56,276 bases of DNA, from NCBI GenBank assembly GCA_934486615.1, contig CAKSQO010000012.1, positions 1 to 56,276 of the forward strand, given 5' to 3'. The position numbers were made by a program, and so were the translations under genes. Every line of letters begins with the position of its first letter. Positions within the stretch are counted from its first letter, which is position 1. Under the pieces are notes generated by a model. It saw nothing but the letters and a program-made list of their open reading frames with translations, was not told where the DNA came from and searched no databases. This document shows, one piece after another, positions 7,950 to 15,936 of this stretch. This DNA is from an uncultured Eubacteriales bacterium (GTDB lineage: Bacteria; Bacillota; Clostridia; Oscillospirales; Acutalibacteraceae).

Positions 7950-8963
7950 TTGTATTACGGCTGTAACGGCGGTTGGTTTGACCCCGCCGCATTTGAATTG
8001 CAGCAGCGCACGCGCGCGCTCAAACGTGATAGCAACGTGTTCGCCGTCGCTACGATTTTGTCGGCGCTCGGGCTGCAGCTTCTGCTCGGAGTGATACTCG
8101 GCGTCCTGGAGATTATGCCGCTCACCTCGGGTGTGCTGGACTTTATCCAAACGCCCTGCGGCGCGCTTTTGACGCAGGGACTTTATACGACCGTCGCGTT
8201 CTCGCTGCCGTTTCCGGCGGCGGCAGCCATCGCCGCGCCATACGATGCTTTCGGCAGGAAGCGGCTCGAGATCTTCCCGCCGAAAAAGGTCAGACCGCAG
8301 CTGCTGCTCGCCTTTGTCGGGGTGGGAGTCGGCTTTTCGGCCGTCGACAATCTGCTTGTCAATATCTATTATAATCTGCTGTCGGGCATCGGAGTTTCAA
8401 TGGACTATTCCTCAATCGAGATACCCGACGGCGTGCCCGGCTCGGTCGCTTATCTGCTCGTGCTCAGCGTGCTGCCGGCGATATTCGAGGAGTTTGCCTT
8501 CCGCGGCGTGGTCATGGGTGCGCTTAAAAAGCACGGACGCACGGTCGCGATAATCGGCTCGTCGGCGCTGTTCGGACTTATGCACGGCAACCTTGTTCAG
8601 ATTCCGTTCGCGTTCGCGCTCGGCTGCGTGTTCGCTTATATTGATTTGCTGTGCGACTCGATATGGCCGTCGGTCATCGTGCATTTTCTCAACAACTTCA
8701 CTGCGGGAGTTGTCGACCTCGTCTCGGTCGGCGGCAACGACCTTGTGACTGCTATCGTCTCGTCGCTGATAACCTTTGCGTTTGCCGCGGCGGGTGCGGT
8801 CGCCTTTGTTTGGCTGTGCAGAAAGTACAGGCGCGCATTCGCACCTTTCGGCGGAGAAGCACTCACAAGGGCCAAATCCGTCGGCGCGTTTTTCTCCTCT
8901 GCGGGAGTTATAATCGCCTTAATCGTGTTCGGGGGTGAGGCACTTGTCATATCGCTGCTTTAG
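7950..8963 (+). CDS. CPBP-family intramembrane glutamic protease
   Basis: A 337-residue protein with about eight membrane helices. It carries the three motifs of the CPBP (Abi/Rce1-like) family: EEFAFRG, FGLMHGN, and a late H-F-L-N-N-F. These proteases cleave inside the membrane; in bacteria they act in bacteriocin self-immunity, protein sorting or are of unknown role. The TTG at 7950 is preferred over ATG 7926 because GGGAGG lies 8-10 nt before it and the ATG sits almost at the predicted transcription start. The 3' end overlaps tadA by 29 nt. A second member of the family follows tadA. Confidence 0.85.
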   Translation: MYYGCNGGWFDPAAFELQQRTRALKRDSNVFAVATILSALGLQLLLGVILGVLEIMPLTSGVLDFIQTPCGALLTQGLYTTVAFSLPFPAAAAIAAPYDAFGRKRLEIFPPKKVRPQLLLAFVGVGVGFSAVDNLLVNIYYNLLSGIGVSMDYSSIEIPDGVPGSVAYLLVLSVLPAIFEEFAFRGVVMGALKKHGRTVAIIGSSALFGLMHGNLVQIPFAFALGCVFAYIDLLCDSIWPSVIVHFLNNFTAGVVDLVSVGGNDLVTAIVSSLITFAFAAAGAVAFVWLCRKYRRAFAPFGGEALTRAKSVGAFFSSAGVIIALIVFGGEALVISLL

Positions 8964-9426
8964 TGACAGCGAGCGCGACGCACGCTTTATGGCTGCGGCG
9001 ATCGAGCTTGCAAGGCAGGCGGCCGAAGAGGGGGAAGTACCCGTCGGCGCGGTCGTCGTCAGGGACGATAAGATAATCGGGCGCGGTCGCAACCGCCGTG
9101 AGAGGGGCAAAAGTGCTGTCGCCCACGCCGAGGTCGAGGCGATAAGCGAAGCCTGTCTGGCGCTCGGCAGCTGGCGGCTGAGCGGCTGCGAGCTGTTCGT
9201 CACGCTCGAGCCGTGCCCGATGTGCGCGGGCGCTGCGATAAACTCGCGCATCGAGCGCGTCGTTTACGGCGCCTTTGACGAAAAAGCGGGCTCGGTCGGC
9301 TCGGTCATAAATATGTTCGATTTGCCGTACAATCACCGTCCGTGCGTCACCGTCGGCGTCTGCAGGGACGAATGTGCGCGGATATTAAGCGGCTTTTTTG
9401 AAAATATCAGAAGGGAGGACGACTGA
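8935..9426 (+). CDS. tadA: tRNA-specific adenosine deaminase
   Basis: A 163-residue zinc deaminase that converts A34 to inosine in tRNA-Arg(ACG). Visible motifs are the zinc ligand and catalytic Glu in VAHAEVEAI and the two cysteines in PCPMCAGA, with the family's ending around NHRPCVTVG. The best in-frame start is GTG 8935, inside the upstream CPBP gene, although a TTG at 8944 is possible because GGTGAGG lies directly before it. In many Firmicutes the SRP RNA gene follows tadA; here the next gene starts 3 nt after the stop, so no SRP RNA is present. Confidence 0.95.
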   Translation: MRHLSYRCFSDSERDARFMAAAIELARQAAEEGEVPVGAVVVRDDKIIGRGRNRRERGKSAVAHAEVEAISEACLALGSWRLSGCELFVTLEPCPMCAGAAINSRIERVVYGAFDEKAGSVGSVINMFDLPYNHRPCVTVGVCRDECARILSGFFENIRREDD

Positions 9427-9429
9427 AGT

Positions 9430-10419
9430 ATGAACGCTCTCAGGCAATATGAACGGCCTTTCAGGCGCGACTTCTCGCACCTCGGCTTTGCCGTTGCGGC
9501 GGCGATGTTCGTTTGGGTGCTGTTTACCAACCTGCTTGCGGTTTTCGCCGGTATTTTTGTGCCCGAGATTTTCAGCGAATGGTGGACGTTGCTCCTGTTC
9601 AGCGATCTGCCGCTTTATTTGCTCGGCCTGCCTGCCTTTGCGCTGATATGCTTTACGGTAGGGCAGTACCCAATTGAGCGCAAGCCGCTCGGCTTCGGCA
9701 AATGGTGGCTGATGCTCGTCGTGATGCTCGGCACGACCTTCGTCGGCGCGCAGATAAGCAACGTCATCACGAGCGTGCTTGACGAGCTGCTCGGCAGCGA
9801 CACCTCCGATTATATCGGCAAGGCTCTGTCCGACTTTCCGGTGTGGGGCACGTTCCTGTTCACTGTCGTTCTCGCGCCCGTGGTCGAGGAGCTGATGTTT
9901 CGTCAACTGCTGTGCTCGCGCCTTGCGCGCTACGGCGACCTGACGGCGATAGTGTTCTCGGCGATAGCGTTCGGTGCATTTCACGGCAATTTCAGCCAGT
10001 TTTTCTATGCTGCACCCGTCGGAGCGGTACTCGCTTACACGTTCCTGCGCACCGGGCGGATCAGGTACAGTATGATGCTGCATGCAGCGTCGAACTTCGT
10101 CACGGGAGTGCTGCCCCTCGCCGCAAGTCGGCTTATCGGCGGTTTAAGCTCCGACACCGAAGCCCTCACCCGCGCGCTGTTTACCGACCCGAAGATCATG
10201 CTCGGCGTGTCGATAAACCTGCTCGTTTCACTCATATTCCTCGGCTGCACCGCCGCGACCGTCGTTATTCTGATAGTCCGCAGAAAGCACATCACCTTTG
10301 CTGCGGGCGAGATAGGAATTCCGCCGAACCGCGTTTTGCCGATCGAGTTATGCAACCCGGGCGTGATAACGATGACGGTCGTGTTCGCCGCGATGTTTTT
10401 GCTCAGCGTTTTCGGCTGA
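9430..10419 (+). CDS. CPBP-family intramembrane glutamic protease (second copy)
   Basis: A 329-residue polytopic membrane protein with the CPBP motifs EELMFRQLL, FGAFHGNFSQ and a late H-A-A-S-N-F. Helices are numerous and the N-terminus is short and basic (NALRQYERPFRRDF). It lies 3 nt after tadA in the same operon as the first CPBP gene. The two copies are clearly divergent (motif 1 reads R-Q-L rather than R-G-V), so this is not a recent tandem duplication. Substrate is unknown. Confidence 0.85.
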   Translation: MNALRQYERPFRRDFSHLGFAVAAAMFVWVLFTNLLAVFAGIFVPEIFSEWWTLLLFSDLPLYLLGLPAFALICFTVGQYPIERKPLGFGKWWLMLVVMLGTTFVGAQISNVITSVLDELLGSDTSDYIGKALSDFPVWGTFLFTVVLAPVVEELMFRQLLCSRLARYGDLTAIVFSAIAFGAFHGNFSQFFYAAPVGAVLAYTFLRTGRIRYSMMLHAASNFVTGVLPLAASRLIGGLSSDTEALTRALFTDPKIMLGVSINLLVSLIFLGCTAATVVILIVRRKHITFAAGEIGIPPNRVLPIELCNPGVITMTVVFAAMFLLSVFG

Positions 10420-10473
10420 TAAAAGCGGTTAAAAAGGCTGCCTGTTCGGCCGAAAAAGCATAAACTTGCATAT

Positions 10474-10517
10474 ATTGCCGTTTGCGTGCTCGTTTGGGCT
10501 CTCAAACGGCAATTTTG
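10474..10517 (+). terminator. Terminator of the CPBP-tadA-CPBP operon
   Basis: ATTGCCGTTTG (10474-10484) pairs with CAAACGGCAAT (10503-10513), followed by TTTTG. The long loop could form a smaller inner hairpin. Confidence 0.7.
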
Positions 10518-10551
10518 TTGTGAAAACTTACTTAAAAGGTTAAATAATATA

Positions 10552-10580
10552 TTGCAATACTTGTGAAGCTTTGTTATAAT
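10552..10580 (+). promoter_or_regulatory. Candidate distal promoter of the ABC/DUF5696 operon
   Basis: TTGCAA (10552-10557), 17-bp spacer, TATAAT (10575-10580). It would give a leader of about 455 nt before the ATG at 11042. Confidence 0.55.
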
Positions 10581-10867
10581 ATCACTAATATATTGGGTAA
10601 TTTTATACAAATTGTAAATCCGATGCAGCACTTTCGCACATTCAGCTCCGCCGCGGCACAAAACAGCAGGGCCAAACTGCCCGAACAAGCCATAATTTTT
10701 CCCAAAACGGCATATGTATCAGCGATTGTTCGTCAGTTTTGGCCGATTATTTCCGGTTTTTAAAGATTTTGTTGGTGCTTATGCCTAATAAAACAAACGC
10801 TTCAATGTGCAAAGCGCTGAAAAGTATGAATAGTTTGTAAATAGGCGTTACCTATATATGTATATTG

Positions 10868-10876
10868 TGCTAAAAT
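10868..10876 (+). promoter_or_regulatory. Candidate proximal extended -10 promoter
   Basis: TGC-TAAAAT (10868-10876) forms an extended -10 element. The -35 region is poor (GTTACC/TTACCT about 17 bp upstream). It would give a leader of about 160 nt that still includes the hairpin at 10930-10971. Confidence 0.4.
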
Positions 10877-10929
10877 AGTACAGTGAAAATTTTGTCGCCG
10901 ATTCAATATCGGGCAATATTCGTTTAAAG

Positions 10930-10971
10930 GCAGCCTTCGCCGATTGTCGCATGGCAATCGGCCGATGCTGC
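10930..10971 (+). promoter_or_regulatory. Leader hairpin of unknown role
   Basis: GCCGATTG (10939-10946) pairs perfectly with CAATCGGC (10955-10962) around an 8-nt loop. An outer GCAG/CTGC (10930-10933 / 10968-10971) extends the structure. No T-run follows, so it is not an intrinsic terminator. It could be an RNA-level control or mRNA-stability element. It matches no riboswitch I recognise. Confidence 0.4.
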
Positions 10972-11041
10972 GTTTGAATGGACAGCCTGTTCGGACAGAC
11001 GTTGGTTTTCTCACCAATTCCATCAGAAGGGGATATGCTGA

Positions 11042-14026
11042 ATGAACAAGAAACGGGTGTTTTCGTTCCTGCTCGCTGCAGTGCTGATGCTGTCGGCTAC
11101 GCCGATACTCTCAGCCTCGGCCGAGCCGAATGAAGCGACTGCCGCCTCCGACTCGACTGCGGACGACAGCAGCTCAAGCTCAAGCTCCGGCAGCCTCGGC
11201 TATTTCGACTATCTCGCGGCTCACAAGGACGCGAAGACGGGAAATGCCGATGTTGAGGTAAACGTGCTTGACTTCACAGGCTCGGACGGCGTCGTTAACG
11301 AGACCTACAAGGACGACTCGGGAGAGTCGCACGAGAGCGTCAAGCTCGTCACAGGCGGATATGTTGAGTGGAAGGTGAACGTTCCCGAGACGGGACTTTA
11401 CAATCTGCGCACTCTGTATCTGCCCGTTGCAGACAAGCCGATCAACGCCGAGCTCAGGCTCTATATCGACGGCGAGACTCCGTTTAAAGAGGCTACCTCG
11501 ATCACGTTCAGCCGTATCTGGAAGGACGAGTATCCCGACAGTGCCAAGTTCAACGACTACGGCCACCGTATCGATTCCAACGGAAACGAGCTTGCGCCGA
11601 GCGCCGTTGAGATTCAGCGCTGGACCGACGTCGTCATTCACGACAACGACTATATGACCGACGCCGACCTGCTGTTCTACTTTGAGGCGGGCGAGCACAC
11701 CATTCGCTTCGCTTCTCAGCGTGAGAGCGTTGCGTTTGCGTCGCTTAAACTTACAAGCGTCGATGAGAACATCAGCTACGACGAGTATCTGTCCAAGCAC
11801 TCGGGTGCTGAGAAGTACACCGGCGCCGCTATTCGCTACGAGGCCGAGAACGCCTCCGAGCGCAGCGACCGTGCGCTGAGCATGGCCAACGACGGCTATT
11901 CGGCTTCCACCACCCCGACCCACTACTCGCAGACCCGCCTCAACACCATCGGCGGCGAGAGCTGGAAGAAGGTCGGCCAGTGGATCAGCTGGGACGTCGA
12001 GGTCGAACAGGACGGGCTTTATTCCCTTTCATTTAAATATATTCAGAACTATGTCCGCGGCTTCAACACCTACCGCACCGTAAAGGTCGACGGCAAAGTG
12101 CCGTACAAGGAGTTCGAGTGCATTTCGTTCACTCCGAACAACGAGTGGACCAACTTTACTCTGTCCGACTCCGACGGCAATCCGTACTACATATACCTTA
12201 CCAAGGGTGAGAAGCATACCATAACCCTGCAGGCCAGCCTCGGCGAGATAGTCGACTCGCTGCAGAGCATTCAAAGCTGCATAACCGAGCTTAACAACGA
12301 TTACCTCGAGATAATCTCCATCACCGGCTCGTCGCCCGATTCGCTGCGCGACTACGACCTTGATAAAGAGATTCCGTGGCTTATCGACAGCTTTAAGGGC
12401 GTGCGCAAAACGCTCAACACCGTTTACGGCGATCTGAGCAAGGCCAATGGTAATATCTCGGGCGGTATGTCCTCATTCCTCGAGGTCATGATAAAGCAGC
12501 TTGATAACTTTATCAAAAACCCGCTGAACATAACCACCGCCCTCGGCTCTTACAAATCAAATATTTCCTCTCTGTCCGATATGCTCAGCGATATGACCAA
12601 CCAGTCGCTGCTGCTTGACTCGATCTTCGTCGGCGGTGAGAACGACCTGCCCAGGACTTCGGTCGGCTTCTGGTCGTCGCTGACCTACGGCGTACGCGCG
12701 TTTTTCGCATCGTTTGCGTCGGATTACAACGCTTACGGCAGCGACTATTCGTCAAACGACAGCGACATTGAGTACGTCTGCGACCCGATCACCGTCTGGG
12801 TAGGCGGCGGCCGCGACCAGTACAACGTAATCAAAACGCTCATCGAGGATAAGTTCGTTCCCGAATATAAGATACCTGTTCGGATAAGCCTTGTTGCCGC
12901 AGACCTGACTCAGGCGATACTTGCGGGAGTCGGCCCCGACGCTTCCATAATGGTCGGAAACGGCTCGGGCACCTCACAGGTCACCAACTACGCGATGCGC
13001 GGCGCGCTCGAGAATATGGATCAGTTCGACGCCAAGCACCAGTACGACAAGGACGGCAACCTCAACTATCGCTACACCTTCGACGAGGTCAAGACCTGGT
13101 TCCACAAGTCGGCGTTCATCGTCAGTGAGTACCTCGACGGCAAGACCTACGGCCTGCCCGAGACTCAGGACTTCCCGATGATGTTCTACCGCGTAGACGT
13201 TCTCGAGCGTCTCGGCATCGATCTGCCCGAGACCTGGGACGACCTGCGCGACGCGCTGACGATAATCCAGCGCGAGAATATGAACGTCGGTATCAACGCC
13301 GTCGGTCTTAACACCTACGTTTACCAGAACGGCGGCACCTACTTCAACGAGGAGCGCACCGCCACCAACCTGACCAACCAGACCACAGTCGACGCGTTCA
13401 AGACTTACACGAGCTTCTACACCGACTACGCTGTTCCCGTCAGCTACGATGCGCTCAACCGCTTCCGTTCGGGCGAGTATCCGATCGTAATTAACGCTTA
13501 CAACTTCTACAACAACCTGTCCGTAGGCGCGCCCGAGATCAAGGGCCTGTGGAAGATGACCCGTATCCCGGGCACTGTCCGCGAGGACGGCACGGTCGAC
13601 CACACCTCTATGAGCACAAGCAGCGTCAGCATTATCATCAAGGGCTGCGAGAACAAGAACCGCGTTTACGACTTTATTTCCTGGTGGGTCAGCGCGGACG
13701 CTCAGGCGACTTACGGCAATAACATCGAGGCTCGACTCGGCACCGGCGGACGTTATACGACCGCCAACAGGGAAGCCTTCGATATGCTCCCGTGGGATTA
13801 CGAGAGCGCTCAGGAAATCAAGCGCGCATGGGAGGACGTTACCGATACTCCTAAGCTGCCCGGCGACTACTATGTCGAGCGCATGCTTTCCAACGCATAC
13901 CGCGCCGTCGTTTACAGCAAGAGCAACCCGCGCGAAATGCTTGTCAAGTACACGAAGGAGATCGACAAGGAGCTGGCGCGTAAGCGCGCCCAGTACAAGG
14001 TCGACTCCGCGTACGACAAAAAGTAA
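11042..14026 (+). CDS. Large extracellular solute-binding protein with two carbohydrate-binding-like repeats
   Basis: A 994-residue secreted protein. Residues 1-27 are a signal peptide ending ASA; there is no lipobox cysteine. A Ser-rich linker follows (37-50). Two related beta-sandwich-like modules come next, about 51-240 and 244-400; both open with a Y-(F/D)-x-Y-L-(A/S)-x-H sequence and resemble CBM6/CBM35-type modules. A helical segment (400-530) leads to a family-1 solute-binding domain (about 575-985) with GLPETQDFPMMFYR and PETWDDLRDAL. It is the first gene of an eight-gene operon with four permeases. It should capture an oligosaccharide or glycan; the ligand is unknown. Start ATG follows AAGGGGATATGCTGA. 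Confidence 0.85.
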   Translation: MNKKRVFSFLLAAVLMLSATPILSASAEPNEATAASDSTADDSSSSSSSGSLGYFDYLAAHKDAKTGNADVEVNVLDFTGSDGVVNETYKDDSGESHESVKLVTGGYVEWKVNVPETGLYNLRTLYLPVADKPINAELRLYIDGETPFKEATSITFSRIWKDEYPDSAKFNDYGHRIDSNGNELAPSAVEIQRWTDVVIHDNDYMTDADLLFYFEAGEHTIRFASQRESVAFASLKLTSVDENISYDEYLSKHSGAEKYTGAAIRYEAENASERSDRALSMANDGYSASTTPTHYSQTRLNTIGGESWKKVGQWISWDVEVEQDGLYSLSFKYIQNYVRGFNTYRTVKVDGKVPYKEFECISFTPNNEWTNFTLSDSDGNPYYIYLTKGEKHTITLQASLGEIVDSLQSIQSCITELNNDYLEIISITGSSPDSLRDYDLDKEIPWLIDSFKGVRKTLNTVYGDLSKANGNISGGMSSFLEVMIKQLDNFIKNPLNITTALGSYKSNISSLSDMLSDMTNQSLLLDSIFVGGENDLPRTSVGFWSSLTYGVRAFFASFASDYNAYGSDYSSNDSDIEYVCDPITVWVGGGRDQYNVIKTLIEDKFVPEYKIPVRISLVAADLTQAILAGVGPDASIMVGNGSGTSQVTNYAMRGALENMDQFDAKHQYDKDGNLNYRYTFDEVKTWFHKSAFIVSEYLDGKTYGLPETQDFPMMFYRVDVLERLGIDLPETWDDLRDALTIIQRENMNVGINAVGLNTYVYQNGGTYFNEERTATNLTNQTTVDAFKTYTSFYTDYAVPVSYDALNRFRSGEYPIVINAYNFYNNLSVGAPEIKGLWKMTRIPGTVREDGTVDHTSMSTSSVSIIIKGCENKNRVYDFISWWVSADAQATYGNNIEARLGTGGRYTTANREAFDMLPWDYESAQEIKRAWEDVTDTPKLPGDYYVERMLSNAYRAVVYSKSNPREMLVKYTKEIDKELARKRAQYKVDSAYDKK

Positions 14027-14055
14027 AGCTGATTGAGATGCGAGGAGTGAAACCA

Positions 14056-14958
14056 TTGAAAACAAAAACCAAAAGCAAATTGGGAGCACCTCAGTCAGCC
14101 AGTCTGTTCATGCTCGCTCCCTGGGGCATTCTGTTCATAATCTTTATGCTCATTCCCGTCATCGCCGCGTTCCTGTTGAGCTTTACATACTTTGATATGC
14201 TCAACTTCCCGTCGTTCAGCGGCTTTGACAACTACATCCGTGTTCTGCTTGATGACGATATATTCACCATCTCGCTGAAGAACACCCTCGTTATTGCGGT
14301 CATCACAGGCCCTGTCGGCTACCTTGCAAGCTTCGTCATCGCCTGGTGTATCAACGAGTTCAATCGCGGCTGGCGCTCACTGCTGACGCTGTGCTTCTAC
14401 GCGCCCAGCCTTTCGGGTAACGTCTACATTATATGGACTTACCTGTTCAGCGGCGACTCATACGGCCTTATCAACTCAATGCTTATCAAGTACGGCATCA
14501 TCAGTTCGCCGATACAGTTCCTTACCGACGCCAAATACACGATGATGGTCGTTATCATCGTTATTCTCTGGCAGTCTACCGGCACGGGCTTCCTTACCTT
14601 CGTTGCCGGACTTCAGGGACTTAACCCCGAGCTGTCCGAAGCGGGAGCTATCGACGGCATCAGAAACCGCTGGCAGGAGCTTATCTACATAACTCTGCCG
14701 CAGATGAAGCCGCAGCTGCTGCTCGGCGCAGTGTTTACCATTTCCGGCTCGTTCGCCTGCGGCGGCGTCAACGCAGCCCTTACCGGCAACCCGAGTACCG
14801 ACTACTCAACTCACACGCTGCTGCTCCATATGAGCGACTATGCGTTCACCCGTTTTGAGATGGGTTACGCCTGTGCGATAGCCATTATAATGTTCATTAT
14901 GATGCTTATCTACTGGTTCGTGGTCAATAAGGTGCTCGCACGTTGGAGTACGGACTGA
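14056..14958 (+). CDS. ABC transporter permease, MalF-like
   Basis: A 300-residue carbohydrate-uptake permease with six membrane helices. The ATPase-contacting EAA loop near residue 195 reads ELSEAGAIDGIRNRWQELIY. The start was set to TTG 14056 because GAGGAGTG lies 8 nt before it; the upstream ATG at 14038 has no such site. It lies 29 nt after the binding protein and pairs naturally with the next permease. No ATPase gene is in the operon, so a shared MsmX-type ATPase elsewhere must energise it (inference). Confidence 0.9.
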   Translation: MKTKTKSKLGAPQSASLFMLAPWGILFIIFMLIPVIAAFLLSFTYFDMLNFPSFSGFDNYIRVLLDDDIFTISLKNTLVIAVITGPVGYLASFVIAWCINEFNRGWRSLLTLCFYAPSLSGNVYIIWTYLFSGDSYGLINSMLIKYGIISSPIQFLTDAKYTMMVVIIVILWQSTGTGFLTFVAGLQGLNPELSEAGAIDGIRNRWQELIYITLPQMKPQLLLGAVFTISGSFACGGVNAALTGNPSTDYSTHTLLLHMSDYAFTRFEMGYACAIAIIMFIMMLIYWFVVNKVLARWSTD

Positions 14959-14973
14959 GGAGGTGATGACTAA

Positions 14974-15888
14974 ATGGTAAAGAACAAACAACTTAACCCC
15001 GACGCAACTTATTCGAAGAAGTTCCTTCGTATGCGCGGCGGCAACAAGAAAAAGGTGAACCGCTCCATCGGCGGTAACATCGTAATGTTCGTCATTCTTA
15101 TTCTTTGCGGCGTGTTTATGGTGCTGCCGCTGTACTACACGGTCATCACCGCTTTCAAGCCGCTTAACGAGCTGTTCATCTTCCCGCCGAGATTTTACAT
15201 CGTCAACCCGACGACCGACAGCTTCTCGACGATGATGCGATTGGTTTCCGCCTCGAACGTTCCGTTCTCGCGCTACCTGTTCAACAGCGTTCTCATTGCC
15301 GTTGCGGGTACGGTGCTCAACATTATAATCGGCGCTCTGGGCGCTTATCCGCTTGCCAAGCACCGCTTCCGCGGCCGTGACGTCATCTATCAGACAATCG
15401 TTTGGGCAATGCTTTTCCGCGGTGAGGTAATCGGAATCCCGCAGTACCTCATCATTGCAAACCTGCACATGATCAACACCTATTGGTCGATCCTGTTTCC
15501 TGCCCTTGCAGGTACCATGGGACTGTTCTTGATGAGACAGTTTATGATCTCCAACATACCCGACACGGTCCTTGAAGCAGCCCGAATCGACGGAGCAGGC
15601 GAGTGGCGCATCTTCTGGCGTATAGTTATGCCGAACGTAAAGCCGGCGTGGCTGACGCTTGCGATCTTCCAGTTCCAGTCGATGTGGCACGCCACGGGTT
15701 CAAACTACATCTATGACGAGCCGATGAAAATGCTTCCGACAGCGCTCAACCAGATCGTCGCGGGCGGCGTTTCACGTCAGGGCGCGGCAGCAGCCGTCGC
15801 ACTGGTAATGATGGTTCCTCCGATAGCACTGTTCATCTTCAGCCAGAGCTCCATTATGGAGACGATGTCTACATCAGGCCTGAAGTAA
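14974..15888 (+). CDS. Carbohydrate ABC transporter permease, MalG-like
   Basis: A 304-residue permease with a long basic N-terminus (about 35 residues), six membrane helices and the EAA loop VLEAARIDGAGEWRIFWRIV near residue 195. The length and the late helices fit the MalG/CUT1 group. The start has an excellent GGAGGTGATG site. It forms the first permease pair with the preceding gene, 15 nt upstream. It would import the ligand delivered by the 994-residue binding protein. Confidence 0.9.
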   Translation: MVKNKQLNPDATYSKKFLRMRGGNKKKVNRSIGGNIVMFVILILCGVFMVLPLYYTVITAFKPLNELFIFPPRFYIVNPTTDSFSTMMRLVSASNVPFSRYLFNSVLIAVAGTVLNIIIGALGAYPLAKHRFRGRDVIYQTIVWAMLFRGEVIGIPQYLIIANLHMINTYWSILFPALAGTMGLFLMRQFMISNIPDTVLEAARIDGAGEWRIFWRIVMPNVKPAWLTLAIFQFQSMWHATGSNYIYDEPMKMLPTALNQIVAGGVSRQGAAAAVALVMMVPPIALFIFSQSSIMETMSTSGLK

Positions 15889-15936
15889 GACGGCTTACCG
15901 AGATTCAACGAATTTTTAGATATGGAGGATTCTGTT

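Larger units (their letters stand above)
10420..11041 (+). other. 622-bp leader region of the ABC/DUF5696 operon
   Basis: After the terminator at 10474-10517 there is no credible gene. The stretch holds two candidate promoters (10552-10580 and 10868-10876) and a strong hairpin at 10930-10971. The rest is AT-rich up to about 10900. An ORF at 10563-10763 overlaps the first promoter, lacks a ribosome binding site and was not accepted. The long, structured leader suggests regulation of the downstream operon. Confidence 0.6.

Noticed and set aside
9427..9429. SRP RNA expected after tadA
   Set aside because: Only 3 nt separate tadA from the next gene, so the usual Firmicutes arrangement is absent.
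10563..10763. 66-aa ORF in the leader of the glycan operon
   Set aside because: It starts inside the candidate promoter, has no ribosome binding site and its composition is not protein-like.
12974..14089. 371-aa ORF on the minus strand
   Set aside because: Antisense shadow of the solute-binding protein gene. Such long shadows are expected at this GC content with C-ending codons.
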